Assembly: GCF_003265705.1 (NCBI RefSeq)
Contig: NW_020312827.1
Span: forward strand, 23,428,502-23,492,501
Origin: Callorhinus ursinus
Lineage: Eukaryota > Chordata > Mammalia > Carnivora > Otariidae
Reading direction: 5' to 3'
DNA: 64,000 nt
Of this stretch, positions 1-11,274 are shown piece by piece (position 1 is the stretch's first letter; the number at the start of each line of letters is the position of its first letter). The translations under genes and the position numbers were made by a program. A model generated the notes under the pieces. The model was not told the origin of the DNA and ran no database searches. It saw nothing but the letters and a program-made list of their open reading frames with translations.

Positions 1-599
1 CCTCCACCATGCTCCCAACACCCTCGCCCTGACAGTCCTCCACCATGGAGGACATCCGAGTACCCCCTCCCTTGCTTCCGAGTAACTAATCAGCACCAGA
101 AACCGACAGCCCACCATGCCAGTGAGTGGAACTCTAATTCTGTCCCTTTTGATTCTGGTGGCTCAATAACCCTTAAACTTTTTCTCAGTCTGCTTTCTTC
201 TTCAGTTCTGCCAAACCCTTTCCCCCTTCTTCACTCCATAGATGCTCCAGGGGCTTCCATTTTACCGGGGAAAGTGAGGTCCGTGGATGTACAGGCCTGC
301 GCGTCTCTCCCCTTCAGCTCACTTCTCTCCCAACCGCTGGCCCCACTCTTCCCTCCTCAATGAAAAACAGCCCCTTCCAGGCTAACTCCCCCATTCTCTA
401 TCTCCAAGCTCTCACCTCCTTGTTCTATCATTACCTTCCTTGAACTTTCCTCCATACCCCGTTGCTCATCCCTTTCTCACCTGACGCACTGCTCAGCCGC
501 AGGCTTGGAGCCCTAAAATGAAACAAAACCTTCCTTCTTCCCTTAGCTCTGGAATATTCTATAGTTCTTCTCTCCATCAAGACATATAATCCCCACTTC
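1..599. other. Pyrimidine-rich stretch, unassigned
   Basis: No gene or sure repeat is seen. The plus strand is strongly C/T-rich. An 11-base word (CCTCCACCATG) occurs at position 1 and again near 36. The composition runs on into the L2 reverse-transcriptase remnant that follows, so the right-hand part may be more of the same decayed L2. Confidence 0.4.
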
Positions 600-1500
600 C
601 CCCTTTCTATCCTTATCTTCTGTATTGGCTTCTGTCCCCAGCACATCCTCAACTCACAGAGCTCTTTCCCCGGTTACCAGTGGCTTTGGAAATACCCAAC
701 CCAGAGCCTCTTCTCGGGTCCCACCCTCCAAGACCTGTCTGTTGGTTGCTTTTGGCCCTGTTGACCTCTTCAGTGAATCTCCTGTCTCCTTGAAAATCAC
801 TCTGCCTGTGAAAGTAACTCTTAATTGCCCTCTCCCCACCCCATTCTTTGGATGTCAGTGTCCCCTGGAGCTCAGTCAGAAAGATCCAGCACGCAGAGCC
901 CCATTCAAGGCCGAGAGAGAAAGAATAGATTTGAGGTGTTTTACCCCCAAATCCCTTCACCACCTACCCATCCCTGGTCCTCGATGTCCCCCAGGCACCT
1001 CAGACATACCTTGACCAAAACCTATTTGTTATTTTCCTTGTCCACACCCTCCCTTAACTATTCCTTCTGATTTGCTATCTTCCCTAATATCATCATCCAT
1101 TCGGTAGACCCGATCGGCAACCTAGGCATTATCCATTACCCTCACCTCTCTCTCACTACCCCACATCCAACCAATCTTCACGTGTCCGTGTCCCTCTATC
1201 ATCTCAACACCTCCTATTTCCTCCTCTCTCCTCTTTCTACACCCCTCTCCCCTCCTTCTCTTTCCACACCACTCAGTTCAAGCACATCTCTTTCATTTGG
1301 ATTATTTCAAAGGATCTTAGTACTTGCAACTTCTTCCTACTTCCAACCCTCCTTATACACCACTTCCAAGACAGAATTAACTTTCTAAAATTCACATTTA
1401 AACATATCACTTGCATGCTTCTAAAGAAATTCCAAAGGCTTCCTTGTTGCGTGCCAGTAGGAGGGAGTCCAATCTCCTTAGATTCAGACTCCAGGATCAG
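600..1500 (+). mobile_element. L2 LINE remnant, sense (ORF2 part)
   Basis: This C/T-rich stretch follows the order of the L2 reverse-transcriptase region in sense orientation. A segment near 735-775 (CTGTTGACCTCTTCAG) resembles the L2 'cactgttgacc' block. The block near 985-1010 resembles 'cacctcaaactcaacatgtcc', and the block near 1,150-1,180 (CTACCCCACATCCAACCAAT) resembles 'cacaccccacatccaatc'. All frames are broken, so it is a fossil. Left and right ends are uncertain. Confidence 0.55.
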
Positions 1501-1504
1501 CTAA

Positions 1505-1700
1505 CACTTTTGAAAGCTTACTGGACACCAAGCACTGTTTTCCTTTTACCGCTGCAGAAATCCAGTGATGTATTATTACCTGCACTTTAGGGATGGGGAA
1601 ATTGAGACTTCAAGGCTAAGTAACTTGTCTAAGGTCACACAGCTAGGAAGTGGTTAAGATCAAACCCTTGGATTGAGGTGCCTTCCATTGTGCCCTATAG
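1505..1700 (-). mobile_element. MIR SINE, antisense
   Basis: It reads as the reverse complement of MIR: 'cactgttttc...', then 'ggatggggaaattgag', then AAGGTCACACAGCTAGGAAG and a 'ggttaagatcaaaccc' end. The MIR tRNA-related head lies at the right. Confidence 0.85.
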
Positions 1701-2195
1701 TGGTTAGCCTTTGAGATTAATAATTTGGACTTTGGCTACATGATGTTCTATGTTTATCTAATTAAGTTTCTCAAAAGAGGACTCCTTTTTCTATATTTCT
1801 CACCCTATCCAATTTCTGCTGGAAACCAAAATCTGAGGGGACCTCACTTTAATCCTGGGTTTTCTGGTCCTACCAACCTGAAATCATTGTAGAGTTAAAA
1901 ATCCTCAGGCAAACACCAAAAGGTTCTCAGCAACAGATATCACACAAAATTTCCAGGGATCCCACCATCCTCTGGAAATAATCACCTTTTCAACCTCCTG
2001 TACTCCCAGGAAGGTCTTCATGCTCCCACCAACTGATAGAAACTTTGTCTCCAGCAGACTTTCTTTTGCAAGCTGCTGTGAAACTCAGAGGGACTGTTCA
2101 GCTAGAGTTCAAGGGGCCCTTGTGGCTTTACCACCTCTAGGCAGGGCTGTGGGAGGTGGTAGAACAAGGTTGGAAGGGGCAGTGTTGGTACAGGA
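1700..2195. other. Unassigned sequence
   Basis: No open frame of interest, no splice-flanked exon and no recognisable repeat was seen. The stretch near 1,730-1,800 is AT-rich. Confidence 0.35.
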
Positions 2196-2295
2196 GTTGG
2201 CGCTAGTTTTGTGAGCTTTGCCAAGTTGGGCCTCGGTTTGCTCATCGGGGAAAAGGGAACAAAAACAACCACAAAGCACAGGGACATCTGGAGGA
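2196..2295 (+). mobile_element. MIR SINE fragment
   Basis: The block 'gtgagctttgccaagttggg' followed by a 'cctcggtttgctcatc' block matches the MIR 'tgaccttgggcaagt...cctcagtttcctcatc' core in sense orientation. Only about 100 bases remain. Confidence 0.5.
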
Positions 2296-2344
2296 CAAAA
2301 TAAGATTCTGTATATGAAAAACACTTATAAATGCAAATTATCAC

Positions 2345-3040
2345 TAGCCCAAAGCAGTCTATTCACACCTGGGCCAAAGAAAAGACAATTAGCCCCAGAA
2401 AAAGACAATTAATGTGATACTTTTAGGGGAAAAAAAAATCTGTCTTTGAATATAATTACTTTTACACTTGCTTGAAAAATCTCTATCCAATCTCAAGAGG
2501 GTTAAAAATGAGGAAGGGAGACACATCCATGCTGAAAACGGTAGCAAAAATAAAACCAATTAAAGTTTTTACATCATGCTCTCTAAAAATTTTTAATCAA
2601 ACTTGCTCATCTTTTTTCTCTTTCATTGGTCATCTTGGCAGAAAATTCCCCACATTAGCCTTTTATAGGAGCAGTTATCAGTAACCATGCTGAGCTTTTA
2701 TTATCTGGAGTAGCTGCTGGAGGGATGCTCTTGAGGAAAAGGAAGTAGTAAACAGGGAGGAAGAGCCCAAGTTCAGAACACAGAAGGAGGTGGGAGGCCC
2801 CGAGAACTCTTACCCAGGTACACAAGCCTTAGAGTGGCAAGCAGGAGCAGGAAACAGGCTCAACAGGAAAGAGTGTATGGAAAGGGCAAGTCAACCCTGT
2901 AACCTCATGGCATTTTAGGCATTGTCCCTTATGGGCCCTGTAGAAATCACTTCAAAAGCTTCTTTATCTCTTTCCCCTGTCCCAGCAAGGCTATAGATGG
3001 GTGTTTCTTCTCTTTGTAAAGACCTCCCAAAAGAATCTGC
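2345..3040. other. AT-rich unassigned stretch
   Basis: No gene or repeat is recognised. From 2,400 to 2,720 it is AT-rich with several TAAT/ATTA words (for example GACAATTAATGTG and TTTTTAATCAAAC), as in many homeodomain-bound noncoding elements. Conservation cannot be judged from one sequence. Confidence 0.3.
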
Positions 3041-3290
3041 ATACATATTGTTGCCTTCTCCTTTTCCAGCATTTAACTACCCCCGGTGCCAGAAAGTTCT
3101 TTCTGGAATGTGAAGAATCTCTCTTGCTCTGTGCTTGGGAGTCTGTCCGATGATAGCCTCCTTCCCATTCATGAAGGTTTACAGGGCTTCCTACTGAAAG
3201 GAGCTTTTAGACATCACTTACTACTGCTCCTTCCTTTCACTGATAAAGGGACCCAGGCCCAGGGAGGCTAAGTGATGCCCCAACCAGCTG
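3040..3290 (-). mobile_element. CR1/L3-type LINE 3' fragment, antisense (possible)
   Basis: Blocks such as 'cagaaagttctttctgg' and 'ctcctccttcc' followed by 'aaagggacccaggcccaggg' resemble the antisense 3' region of mammalian CR1/L3, where 'gttagaaagttcttcc' is typical. The match is patchy. Confidence 0.35.
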
Positions 3291-3489
3291 TCCCGTTTCC
3301 TCTTTTCTTCATAGAGCTGATGTTCCAAAAATTTAACTTTTTCAGTTCCTTGGAAGAAATACAAAAAAATTTCCTAACCACAGGAGAAGAGGGGGCTGTA
3401 ATGGAACACAGTTAGCAACAAGGCCTGATGCTATCCCCAGCCACCCCTGTCACCACTGGCTTTGGGTTACTTCTACCAAATAGTAATAA

Positions 3490-3745
3490 AACATGAGACA
3501 GTAACAACATTTGTAAAACACTTAAGAGTTTGTGAAAAGCACTCATTTTTTTCCCTTCACATATTACCTCATTTAATCTTCAAAGTTTCCATTTAAAATA
3601 CACCTTATTGTCCCCATGTTACAGATGAGGAAATAGCCAAACAGGATAATGACATATGTACTTAAGGTCAGATCAACAGTGAGAACAGGGCCCATCTGGA
3701 AGCCAAGCACCTGCCACTAAATCACATGCTATGTGATCATACACC
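3490..3745 (-). mobile_element. MIR SINE, antisense
   Basis: It contains 'cacatattacctcatttaat', then a 'ccatgttacagatgaggaaa' block, then 'cttaaggtcagatcaacagt', in the order of reverse-complement MIR. Confidence 0.75.
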
Positions 3746-3900
3746 GCCTCCCTTGACAATGACAGCACTGGACTCAGAGTTGAAAGACTAAGGTATGAGT
3801 CCAAGCCCTGGCACACACTAGCTGTGTGAACACAGGGAAGTCATCCCACCTCCCCAGGCTCAGTCCAACATGAGACAAGTGGCTCAAAAGTCACTCTCAG
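3746..3900 (+). mobile_element. MIR SINE, sense
   Basis: It contains 'gcactggactcagagttgaa', 'cacactagctgtgtgaacac' and 'ggaagtcatcccacctcccc' in MIR order. It lies back to back with the antisense MIR on its left. Confidence 0.75.
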
Positions 3901-4024
3901 TCCTGGAGAGCATGTCTTACCCTGCCTTATATTTTGTTTCTATGCATATTTTATTTTTACTTATTGGATATCCAAGTATTCTCATCATCTCATCTTCCAT
4001 AGATTATTTACTAAAACAAAACAT

Positions 4025-4500
4025 TTGATTTAGCATGTCTACTATTCTAGGTATGGAGGTATAAGGAACAGGAAAGACAGATGTGGTCCCGCCCTTGTGG
4101 AGCTTCTAGTCTAGTGGGAAAGCCAGGGATTGAATAAACAGCCACAAAAGATGTACAACTGTGCCTACAAGGGAAAAAACATGGTACTGTGAGAGCTGCT
4201 ATGTAGGGACTTTGGTCCTCCCTGAGGAAGGGATCCTTGGCTGATGTAGGAAGAGCGAAGAGGGAGGCAAGAGCATCCCAGACAGAGGAAATACCACAGA
4301 CAAAGGCTTTGTGGTGGAAATATAAAGGTAAAGACAAGGAACTGAACAATAAGTGGGGCTGGAACAGGGACAGAGAGGAGGATGTGGTATGTAAAAAAGA
4401 TGGCAGAGTAGGCAGGACCCCTGGACCAGGTGAAAAAGGATAAAAGGTATGGTCTTTATCCTGAGTGCAATTGAAAACTATTGGAAAGGTTTAGGAAGCT
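4025..4500 (-). mobile_element. L2 LINE 3' region, antisense
   Basis: This is the reverse complement of the L2 3' end. It contains 'ttgtggagcttctagtctag', 'attgaataaacagcc', 'gagcatcccagacagaggaa', 'gacaaaggc' and 'gtctttatcctgagtgcaat' in the expected order. Short open frames here are incidental. Confidence 0.8.
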
Positions 4501-4744
4501 AGGGGTGAGGGGTGACCAGCCACATCAGGGTAACTTCTGTAATGAAGAGGGATCTTTACCACAGGCCTGCCCTCACAAGCTCTGATGACATGCTCAAACA
4601 AGCTGAGTGGAATCCCACCACTTGGACACTGAGCTCCTGAGAAATAAGCAGACAACAGTTCACTATGGCTGTCCCCTTGGTCTGGAAAAAAAAAAAAAGC
4701 CTGACTCTCCCCCTCTTCTTGTTTCAGCAAATGCCTCATTGCTA

Positions 4745-5235
4745 ATCTAGGGTGGCCCACCCCTAAAGGAGTGATCAGGGAGGTACACCACTCAGATTTC
4801 CTTCAAGAGGACTTGCCCCAAGGAATAGAGTTGACAGAGTTCCAGTTACCACTCCTTTGCATCCATCACTGCACTCCTGATGAGGCCACATTCTCCCCAG
4901 GACTGCTCCCAGCTGATGACCAAGCATGTAGAAGCATGGTGAAGTCTGTTCCTCTGCAGAGGCGGATTCCTCTAACAAGCAGCTGTTGCTTGGGGACTTT
5001 CTATCAGGATAGCTGAGACTCTCTGAGCTGTGTTGCAGTGAGCTTCTTCATCCCCAGTCCTTCCTACCTCACTCCCTGCATAGGTATTAGATCTGCATCA
5101 AAGTCTGAACACTCTCCCTGACTACTCTTACTCCCTCCCCCTTTATCCTTCATGAGCATTTCTCCCAATAAAATTCCTGAGTAACTAATCTTTTCTTGAC
5201 ACCTGCCTCCTGGAACACCCAAACTGACATACCTA
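4745..5235 (+). mobile_element. ERVL-type solo LTR (ancient endogenous retrovirus)
   Basis: The segment ends in an arrangement typical of mammalian ERVL LTRs: a C/T-rich stretch, a polyadenylation signal (AATAAA at about 5,168), then 'cttgacacctgcctcctgga' and 'acccaaactgacata'. No internal gag, pol or env sequence is seen next to it, so it looks like a solitary LTR. The subfamily (LTR33/LTR16/MLT2 group) is not resolved and the left edge is a guess. Confidence 0.5.
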
Positions 5236-5660
5236 CTATGCTTGCCCTGCTTCTGTTCTCTTCCTCCCAACTCAGTTTAGTACTCCTAAGAAGATGGAGA
5301 AGATCCCTACTACCCGGGTCTTACTTTCACAGGGGCTCTCTGGAACTCAGGCAGCACACTTTGTCATTTCTTACAGCACCTTGCCCAACATCTAGGCTTC
5401 CAGCCATCCTAAAATGTCAAGAATCATTTGTTTCCAGGGAAAGCAACAGATGAGCTTTGCCAAAGCTGTGGTTCCTCAAAGTCAGTCAAACCAAGGGGTT
5501 CCTTAGAGCAGTTTTTCAAACCATACCTATGAAACCTAAGCACTTACAGATGCTCTATGTGGATCAAACAAAGGGGAGGCAGGTCTTCAGGCCCTCTAGC
5601 CCCACTCTAACCAGAACTGCTCCACTTTTATCTTTTTTGTTTTGTTTAGTTCTGCTGCCA
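5236..5660. other. Unassigned sequence, possible hAT fragment
   Basis: No gene is seen. Around 5,495-5,530 the words 'ggggttccttagagcagttt' and 'ttcaaacc' resemble the end of a hAT-Charlie element ('agcagttctcaaa'), but no full element is visible. A T-rich run lies near 5,630-5,650. Confidence 0.25.
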
Positions 5661-6240
5661 AAAGTAAAAATATATGTAATTTAAAAACCACTACCAGGAA
5701 CATTCTCTTTCTGGTAATGGCAGGTTATCACAATTGAAAACAATGAAAAATCTGGATAAAATATACAGTGGATCTTTTTTAAATCATCAAAATGCTGATT
5801 GGATAGTAAGAAAATACTAGTTCAGCAGTGAAGGGAATCAGGAACCCAGAGAAGTATGGACATCACTTTTGTCCTAAAGGCATTTTCTGAATCTGGTAAA
5901 TCTGAACTTAGTTTTGACAGTCTGCCAGAGTAAGAGACAGAAATCAATGCACAGAACCTGCATAAGATGGAGAGACCAAAAGAAGAGCTTTCAAGTCTGT
6001 TTGAATTCCCTACATTGTTGAGGCAAGTTCAAGCTTTTAATGGTTGAGGGGAAGGGTCCCCTAGATTTATAGTGTCTTTGAATAACTTCCAGAAAAAAAT
6101 AGAATTTCTCTCTGTAGGAAGGTATCTTCTTCATCTCAGCTCTGAATTTATAATTATGAATAGTTTTCATGTATAATGACCAACATACAATCAAAGATAA
6201 CCAGGCAGACTATTAAAGCACAAGTTAAGAACCAGTAGAA
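5660..6240 (+). mobile_element. Possible old L1/HAL1 fragment
   Basis: The A-rich composition and phrases such as 'gttatcacaattgaaaacaa' and 'gataaccaggcagactatta' near 6,195-6,215 resemble the inter-ORF or ORF1 part of old L1/HAL1 copies. There is no intact frame. Confidence 0.3.
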
Positions 6241-7139
6241 CGAATACATAGGAGTGAGCTTCTCTTTCCCTCAGTTCTGAGACCCTGTTGTAATTAGAAG
6301 TATCTCCACCTGGTCCCTCCATCCTGGAATCTGACCAGCCCTATCTGTAATCTCCCTCCTAACAAAGTAGGGAGTTTCTATTCTCTGACCAAGAAAGTCA
6401 GCTCTGATACACCCTAAAGGATACCTACAGAACCTGAGCATATGACCCCAGAGTCAGCCATGTGCTTTCACCACATGGAGAAAGTTCCACAGGTCTCTCC
6501 CTATGGGAAGGTGGAACCATTTACACCATCAGGACAACATGCTTCCCCTTCAGGCCACAACCACCACATTATAGCTCTCCATTTCCACTTTCTTCCTCCT
6601 CCTCAAAAGTTCTGACCCTGCCTGCCTTCCCTCTTGATCAAGACTGCTCTCCTAATTAAAATAAACAAATGTCAGGAAGCAATTACTGCAGAGAGGGAGG
6701 CAGATGGTAGAATAGTGGCACTCTGGTATTGCATTAAACAGTAACTTGCTATCTCTTCAGAGTTTCTGCACTTTAATTAAGCATCGTTATAGACAGGTTC
6801 AATGAGCTTTGGAGTGGGGTTTATCAAATTAACTTTTCACAGGGCTGATACTGCGTGATTGTAAGAAGTGTTCCTGATGCAAAACTCAGCTGCCTGAGAG
6901 GGCCCGGGGGTGGGATGGGGAGCAAAGGGCAAGAAGCCCCAACCCTACTCCCTGTGCAGGCCAAAAGATGGGCCCAAACTCCACCCACAGGGGCAGGGAT
7001 GGTGAGATTGATAGGGATAGCCTACATCACAACACCGAGGTAGCAAAGCCAGACATGCCCCAAGCTGAGCACTAGTTTTCTCCTTGTGTATGTGCCACAC
7101 ACACAGGATTCTGGCCCAAGGAGGACAGCCCAGAATCTG
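6241..7139. other. Unassigned stretch with AT-rich core
   Basis: No gene or repeat is recognised. At 6,640-6,860 several homeodomain-like words cluster (CTAATTAAAATA, ACTTTAATTAAGC, AAATTAACTTTTC). This looks like noncoding regulatory sequence but that is an inference. A short CA-rich stretch lies near 7,090. Confidence 0.3.
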
Positions 7140-7283
7140 GGAGGTAGTAGAATACAGAGGTTCAATCAAACAGACTTGGGTTTCGGTTCTTTCTGGGATC
7201 CAAGTAACACTGGGCAAATTACTTTTCTGTGTCTTGGGGTTTTTTTCCTCCATTTGCAAAGTGGAAGCAAACATAGCTAACAA
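7140..7283 (+). mobile_element. MIR SINE, sense
   Basis: It contains 'cagacttgggtttcggttct', 'acactgggcaaattactttt' and 'cctccatttgcaaagtgg' in sense MIR order. It abuts an antisense MIR. Confidence 0.7.
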
Positions 7284-7512
7284 CTGTTAAACACTTACTG
7301 TGTGCCAGGCACTACCCAAGCCCTCTGTGTGTTTGCTTTGCCTCATTTACTCCTGCTCTCAAAAATCCTATGAGGTAGGTATGATTATCACCCCATTTAA
7401 CAGATGAGAGTCCTGAGGCACAGGGAAGATAAATTTGCCTAAATCCATGCAGCTGGTAGGTGGAAGAGCCAGATTTCCAACCAGGCAGCCTAGATATAGA
7501 GTTCACATTCAC
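7284..7512 (-). mobile_element. MIR SINE, antisense
   Basis: A nearly complete reverse-complement MIR. It contains 'cactgtgtgccaggcact' (with one change), 'ctatgaggtaggta', 'cagatgagagtcctgaggca' and 'atgcagctggtaggtggaag'. With its sense neighbour it forms a head-to-head MIR pair. Confidence 0.85.
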
Positions 7513-7539
7513 TTGTAGTCACAAAAACCACAAAGCAAA

Positions 7540-7925
7540 ATAAGAAACCATTTTCTACAACTCAGCAAGAAAATTCAAACAAGCCACTGCCACATGCAAC
7601 ATGGATAAATCTTAAAAACGTTACACTGAGCAAAATAAAACATGAGTCTGAGTCCAATTTTATGAAATTCTAGAAAAAACAAAGCCAATAAATAATGACA
7701 AAAACATCAGTGGTTGCCTGTGGCCATGGGTGGAGATGGGGATTTACTGCAAAGAGGTACAAAAAACATTTCTGGGGTGACAAGAATGTTCTAGATCTTG
7801 ATTGTGGTGTTCGGTTACACAGATATTATATCTGCCAATCGTCCTTGAACTGTGTATTTAAAATGGATTCCATTTATTGTATGTAACTTACACGTCTAAC
7901 AAAAATGTTTTAAAGCTATGTACTG
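7540..7925 (+). mobile_element. L1 LINE 3' end (L1M class)
   Basis: It follows the L1M 3' UTR layout: 'aacatggataaatcttaaaa', a 'gtggttgcctgtggccatgg' block, 'gatggggatttactgcaaag', 'aagaatgttctagatcttga' and a tail block 'gaactgtgtatttaaaatgg'. No ORF is left, so the copy is a severely 5'-truncated fossil. Confidence 0.75.
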
Positions 7926-7967
7926 AATGAATACAAAAATACAAATGGCAGCTATGTTTGTTTGGTG

Positions 7968-8300
7968 GGATTCATTCATTCAACAAATATTTATTAGGCA
8001 TTTAGTCTGTGTCAGGAATGTTCCAGGTGCTGGTGACAAATCAGTGTAAACAGATTAAGGAACTTGCCTTTGTGGGTTGTAAATTCTATTGGGGAGAGTT
8101 AGATAATAACCAAATACATACATATAACAAATAGTATGCTCAATGGCAATAAGTACTCTGGAAGAAAACAAAGCAGGGAAGGAGGAATTAGGAGAGCTGG
8201 AAGGAAAGGGTTGCAATTTAGGACAAGCGGCTCAGGGAAGACCCCCTTCTCAGCAAGGCATATGAACAGAGATAGGAAAGAGAGTGAGGCAATCATGCCT
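7968..8300 (-). mobile_element. L2 LINE 3' end, antisense
   Basis: It starts with the classic antisense L2 tail 'ttcattcattcaacaaatat', followed by 'ccaggtgctggtgac', 'attctattggggagag' and 'aatagtatgctcaatggcaa', and continues into 'caagcggctcagggaagacc'. It runs to about 330 bases. Confidence 0.85.
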
Positions 8301-8988
8301 CCATGACAGAAGACCTGTCCAGCCTCTGTATTCTCCCTTGTGATCCTCTACCCCAAACCTGCCTCCCAAGTACATAGGTATGCTGGTTGCCACCTCATTT
8401 ACCTCACTCTTCCCAGACTCTCCCTGCCTCTTCTTTTTATAGCTGGCATTGTCCTACCTACCAAGGTCTCCAGCCCTCTTCTCCCTCCCTCTCCTCATGC
8501 CCCCCCCACAACACGCACACATACACATACCTCCCAGCAAGCCTTCACATCTTGCTTCACACCACATGCTCAGTTTAGAATATCTTGCTATCTCCCAAGT
8601 GCAAACTTACCTCCTTCCGACAGGTTCTATCAAGAAAACAAAACCAACATCCTAAGGGTAAGATTTGGGAGGTCTGCGTAACCAAGACACCAACTTTGCC
8701 CCAAGTGAGATGGCCAGTGTCCAGGTCCAGGACTTCAGGTAACCATCAATATTAGTGATCATCTACTAGAGGAGATACTAGGATTATAAACCTGAGTATA
8801 CACAGCCCAATCTTCATGGAGAAACATATGTGAACTGTAAATTAAATAGCATGTGATGCCTGTATTAATGCAAATACATCATTAACAATATAGTACTTGC
8901 TACTGAGTATTATTAATATATTAACTTAAGTACTTGTTATTGTTATTGTTAATGTGTTAAGTACTTGCTACAATTCTTGCTACTGAGA
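8301..8988. other. Unassigned; C/T-rich then AT-rich
   Basis: The left half is C-rich, with a short imperfect CA stretch at about 8,510-8,530 that gives chance open frames. The right half (8,860-8,960) has repeated TATTAAT/TTATTGTTA words of low complexity. No gene is seen. Confidence 0.35.
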
Positions 8989-9182
8989 TTACCTACCCTT
9001 AGTATGCATAGTGCCACATAATCCTCACAATAATCCTATGAGGTAGATAACCTATTCCCATTTTACAGATGAGGGTCAGAGAAGTTAAATAACCTGCCCA
9101 AGGTCAGACAGCTTGTAAGTGGCTGAATCAGAATTGGAATTATGTCTATCCTAATTCAGAGCCTTCAGACTAACCACTATGA
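8989..9182 (-). mobile_element. MIR SINE, antisense
   Basis: It contains 'aataatcctatgaggtagat', 'cccattttacagatgaggg', 'gcccaaggtcagacagcttg' and a 'ttcagactaaccactatg' end, which is a good reverse-complement MIR. Confidence 0.88.
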
Positions 9183-9229
9183 TAAAATACGCCCAGTCAT
9201 GAAAGTAGCTCAGGGGAAGAAGTGCTATC

Positions 9230-10440
9230 TCTGTCCAGGGTTGTGGGGACAGCTTCAGATAGGAGGCACTTAAATTCTTCAGATTCTGAAAGATTAATAA
9301 TTTATCTGAAGGTTCATAAGGAGGAGGAGAGATTGAACAGAAAAGAGAAGACTCTAAGGAAACACAAGGAAAAACACATGGTATGAAAGATGACAAATTG
9401 TTGAGTATTGCTGGAGGTATAGTGCCAAGGGCAGGAGGATTGAGAACTTGAGCTCAGAGAGGTAAACATGGGCCCAGTTTTGAAAGGCCTCTATGTCAAG
9501 CTAAGGAGTTATGTATTTATTGTATTTAATAAACCCTTATGTAGTATTTTCTATGTGCTAAGCACTGTTTTAAGCATTTCACAAATATTAACTCATTTAA
9601 CACTTATAACAACCCTATGAAGTATTATTATTATCCCCCATTTATAGGTAAGGAAATTGAGGAATGGAAAGTTTGCATAATCTGCCCAAGATAACTGGTA
9701 AATGGAGTTCAAACACAGACAATCTAACTCAAGTCTGGCTCTTAGCCACTACCTATGGCACACTGAAGAGATTTTACATGTAAGGGAGTATTTTACATGA
9801 GGAATGGTGTGATTAGGTTTGTTTCCTTAAGATCTCTCCCACAGTATGTGGGAGAGGAAGAGACAATGGAGGAAGAAAAGAATTGATGGTAGGAAGACCA
9901 CCCAAGAAAGTGTCAGAGTATTGTCACTGAAAGCTGATGAGGGCCCGATGGCAAGAAAAACACAGAAGAGCAAATAGAGACCACAGCTATTTAAAAGGTA
10001 GAACCAAAGGGGTGTGATGACTCATGTGGTGGGAAGAGAAAGACATTGAAGCTGGCTCCCAGCTTTCCAGCTCAGATTCTTAAGTAGACAGGGATGCTGC
10101 CCACTCAGATTTACAGGAAAAGATGAAAAGCAGATAGTCAGCGTAGAGTTTGATTCTCAACTTGCTATTGATTCTCAATGGCAAGAACCAGTAGGCAGTT
10201 GCATATGTAGGTCTGATGCCAACACTGCTGGTTTTATACGATGTGCCTACACAAGGACACGACCAGGATGTGGATAATCTAAGATGTATGAGAGAGTTCA
10301 AGCCTAGAGGTACCAACTGTGGAGTCATCCACCCTGAATAGCACAGAAAACCATAGGAGTAGATAAGATCACACAGAAAGAGGAGGTAGAATACAAAGGA
10401 GGGAAGAGGGCAAGTGGCAGGTCTCTAAAGAACTCAGACA
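9230..10440 (-). mobile_element. L2 LINE, antisense, split by a MIR
   Basis: Two parts of one antisense L2 flank a MIR. The left part ends in 'aaaggcctctatgtcaagct' (antisense L2 'ccttgtaggccatggtaagg' region). The right part resumes with 'ggaatggtgtgattagg', then 'aagatctctcccacag', and runs through 'aggcagttgcatatg' towards 10,440. The order agrees with a single old L2 that was interrupted later. Confidence 0.55.
9530..9770 (-). mobile_element. MIR SINE inserted in an L2
   Basis: Reverse-complement MIR with 'tatgtgctaagcactgtttt', 'aactcatttaacacttataa', 'ccatttataggtaaggaaat' and 'tctggctcttagccactacc'. The flanks both read as antisense L2, so the MIR appears to be nested in it. Confidence 0.8.
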
Positions 10441-10559
10441 TTTAAAGTCACATAGAAGAAATGAATAAAAAAAAGAAGGGGTGGGTCTTTATAGCCTTTA
10501 AAAAACAAACACCCTTGTAGATCCATGGCTGAATAATATTTTTTTTTTAAAGTCCAACA

Positions 10560-10700
10560 TGGTGAAATGAAAAAAGAATCCAGAAGACCAACACATTGCG
10601 TGACTTTGCGCAGGTGGTTTTATAGCCCACTGAGCCACAATTTGGACTTAATGATCTTCAATCTCCCTACCAGTTATGAATCTGTGAAACAGGTCAACAG
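10560..10700 (+). mobile_element. MIR/MIR3-like SINE fragment
   Basis: The order 'gcgtgactttgcgcaggtgg', 'actgagccacaatttgg' and 'cttaatgatcttcaatctcc' resembles a MIR3 core whose 3' half includes the 'agatgatctctaaggtcc' block. Confidence 0.5.
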
Positions 10701-11274
10701 CAGGACCATAAGGTGACCCCCACATGGGGTCTATTTAACCACCCTGGAACATTCAGGAAGGTAACCCCATGGAAGGAGTGTGGGCCAACCAACTAAAGAG
10801 GTCAGCATCAGGGAATGGAAGCAACCCCATCTTGGCTGTCCACCCACTGTTGTGCTGGTCTCTTGGCCAGTCTGGGCCTTTGATCCTCTCTACTTACACA
10901 GAGAGAATCATTCTTCACAGGAGACAATATCAAGTTCCTTAATCACCCTAGTCATTCTTTCTGGGCAGACTAGAAAGGGGAACAATGATGTTTCTGGGAT
11001 ATGAGTGACCCAGCCAGCGAGAATGAAAACCACTTGAGTGGCTATATTCTAAGAACACACAAACACCATCTCATTGGATACTAAGTCTGAACACTGCACA
11101 TTGAGAGGAACTCCCCTCTGCACTCCACAGGAATTGTGTAAAGATCTGTGAAATGTAGTCATGAAAGTGCTTTGGAAGAAAAGTGCCACTGTATTAAAGA
11201 AACCCCTCCATGGTATCAGGAGACAAAAATGAATCTCTTTTGGGTAGTTTACAAAACACAAAGAAAGAATGTCT
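10701..11274. other. Unassigned sequence
   Basis: No gene, RNA or repeat is recognised. The open frames are short and do not look protein-like. Confidence 0.35.
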
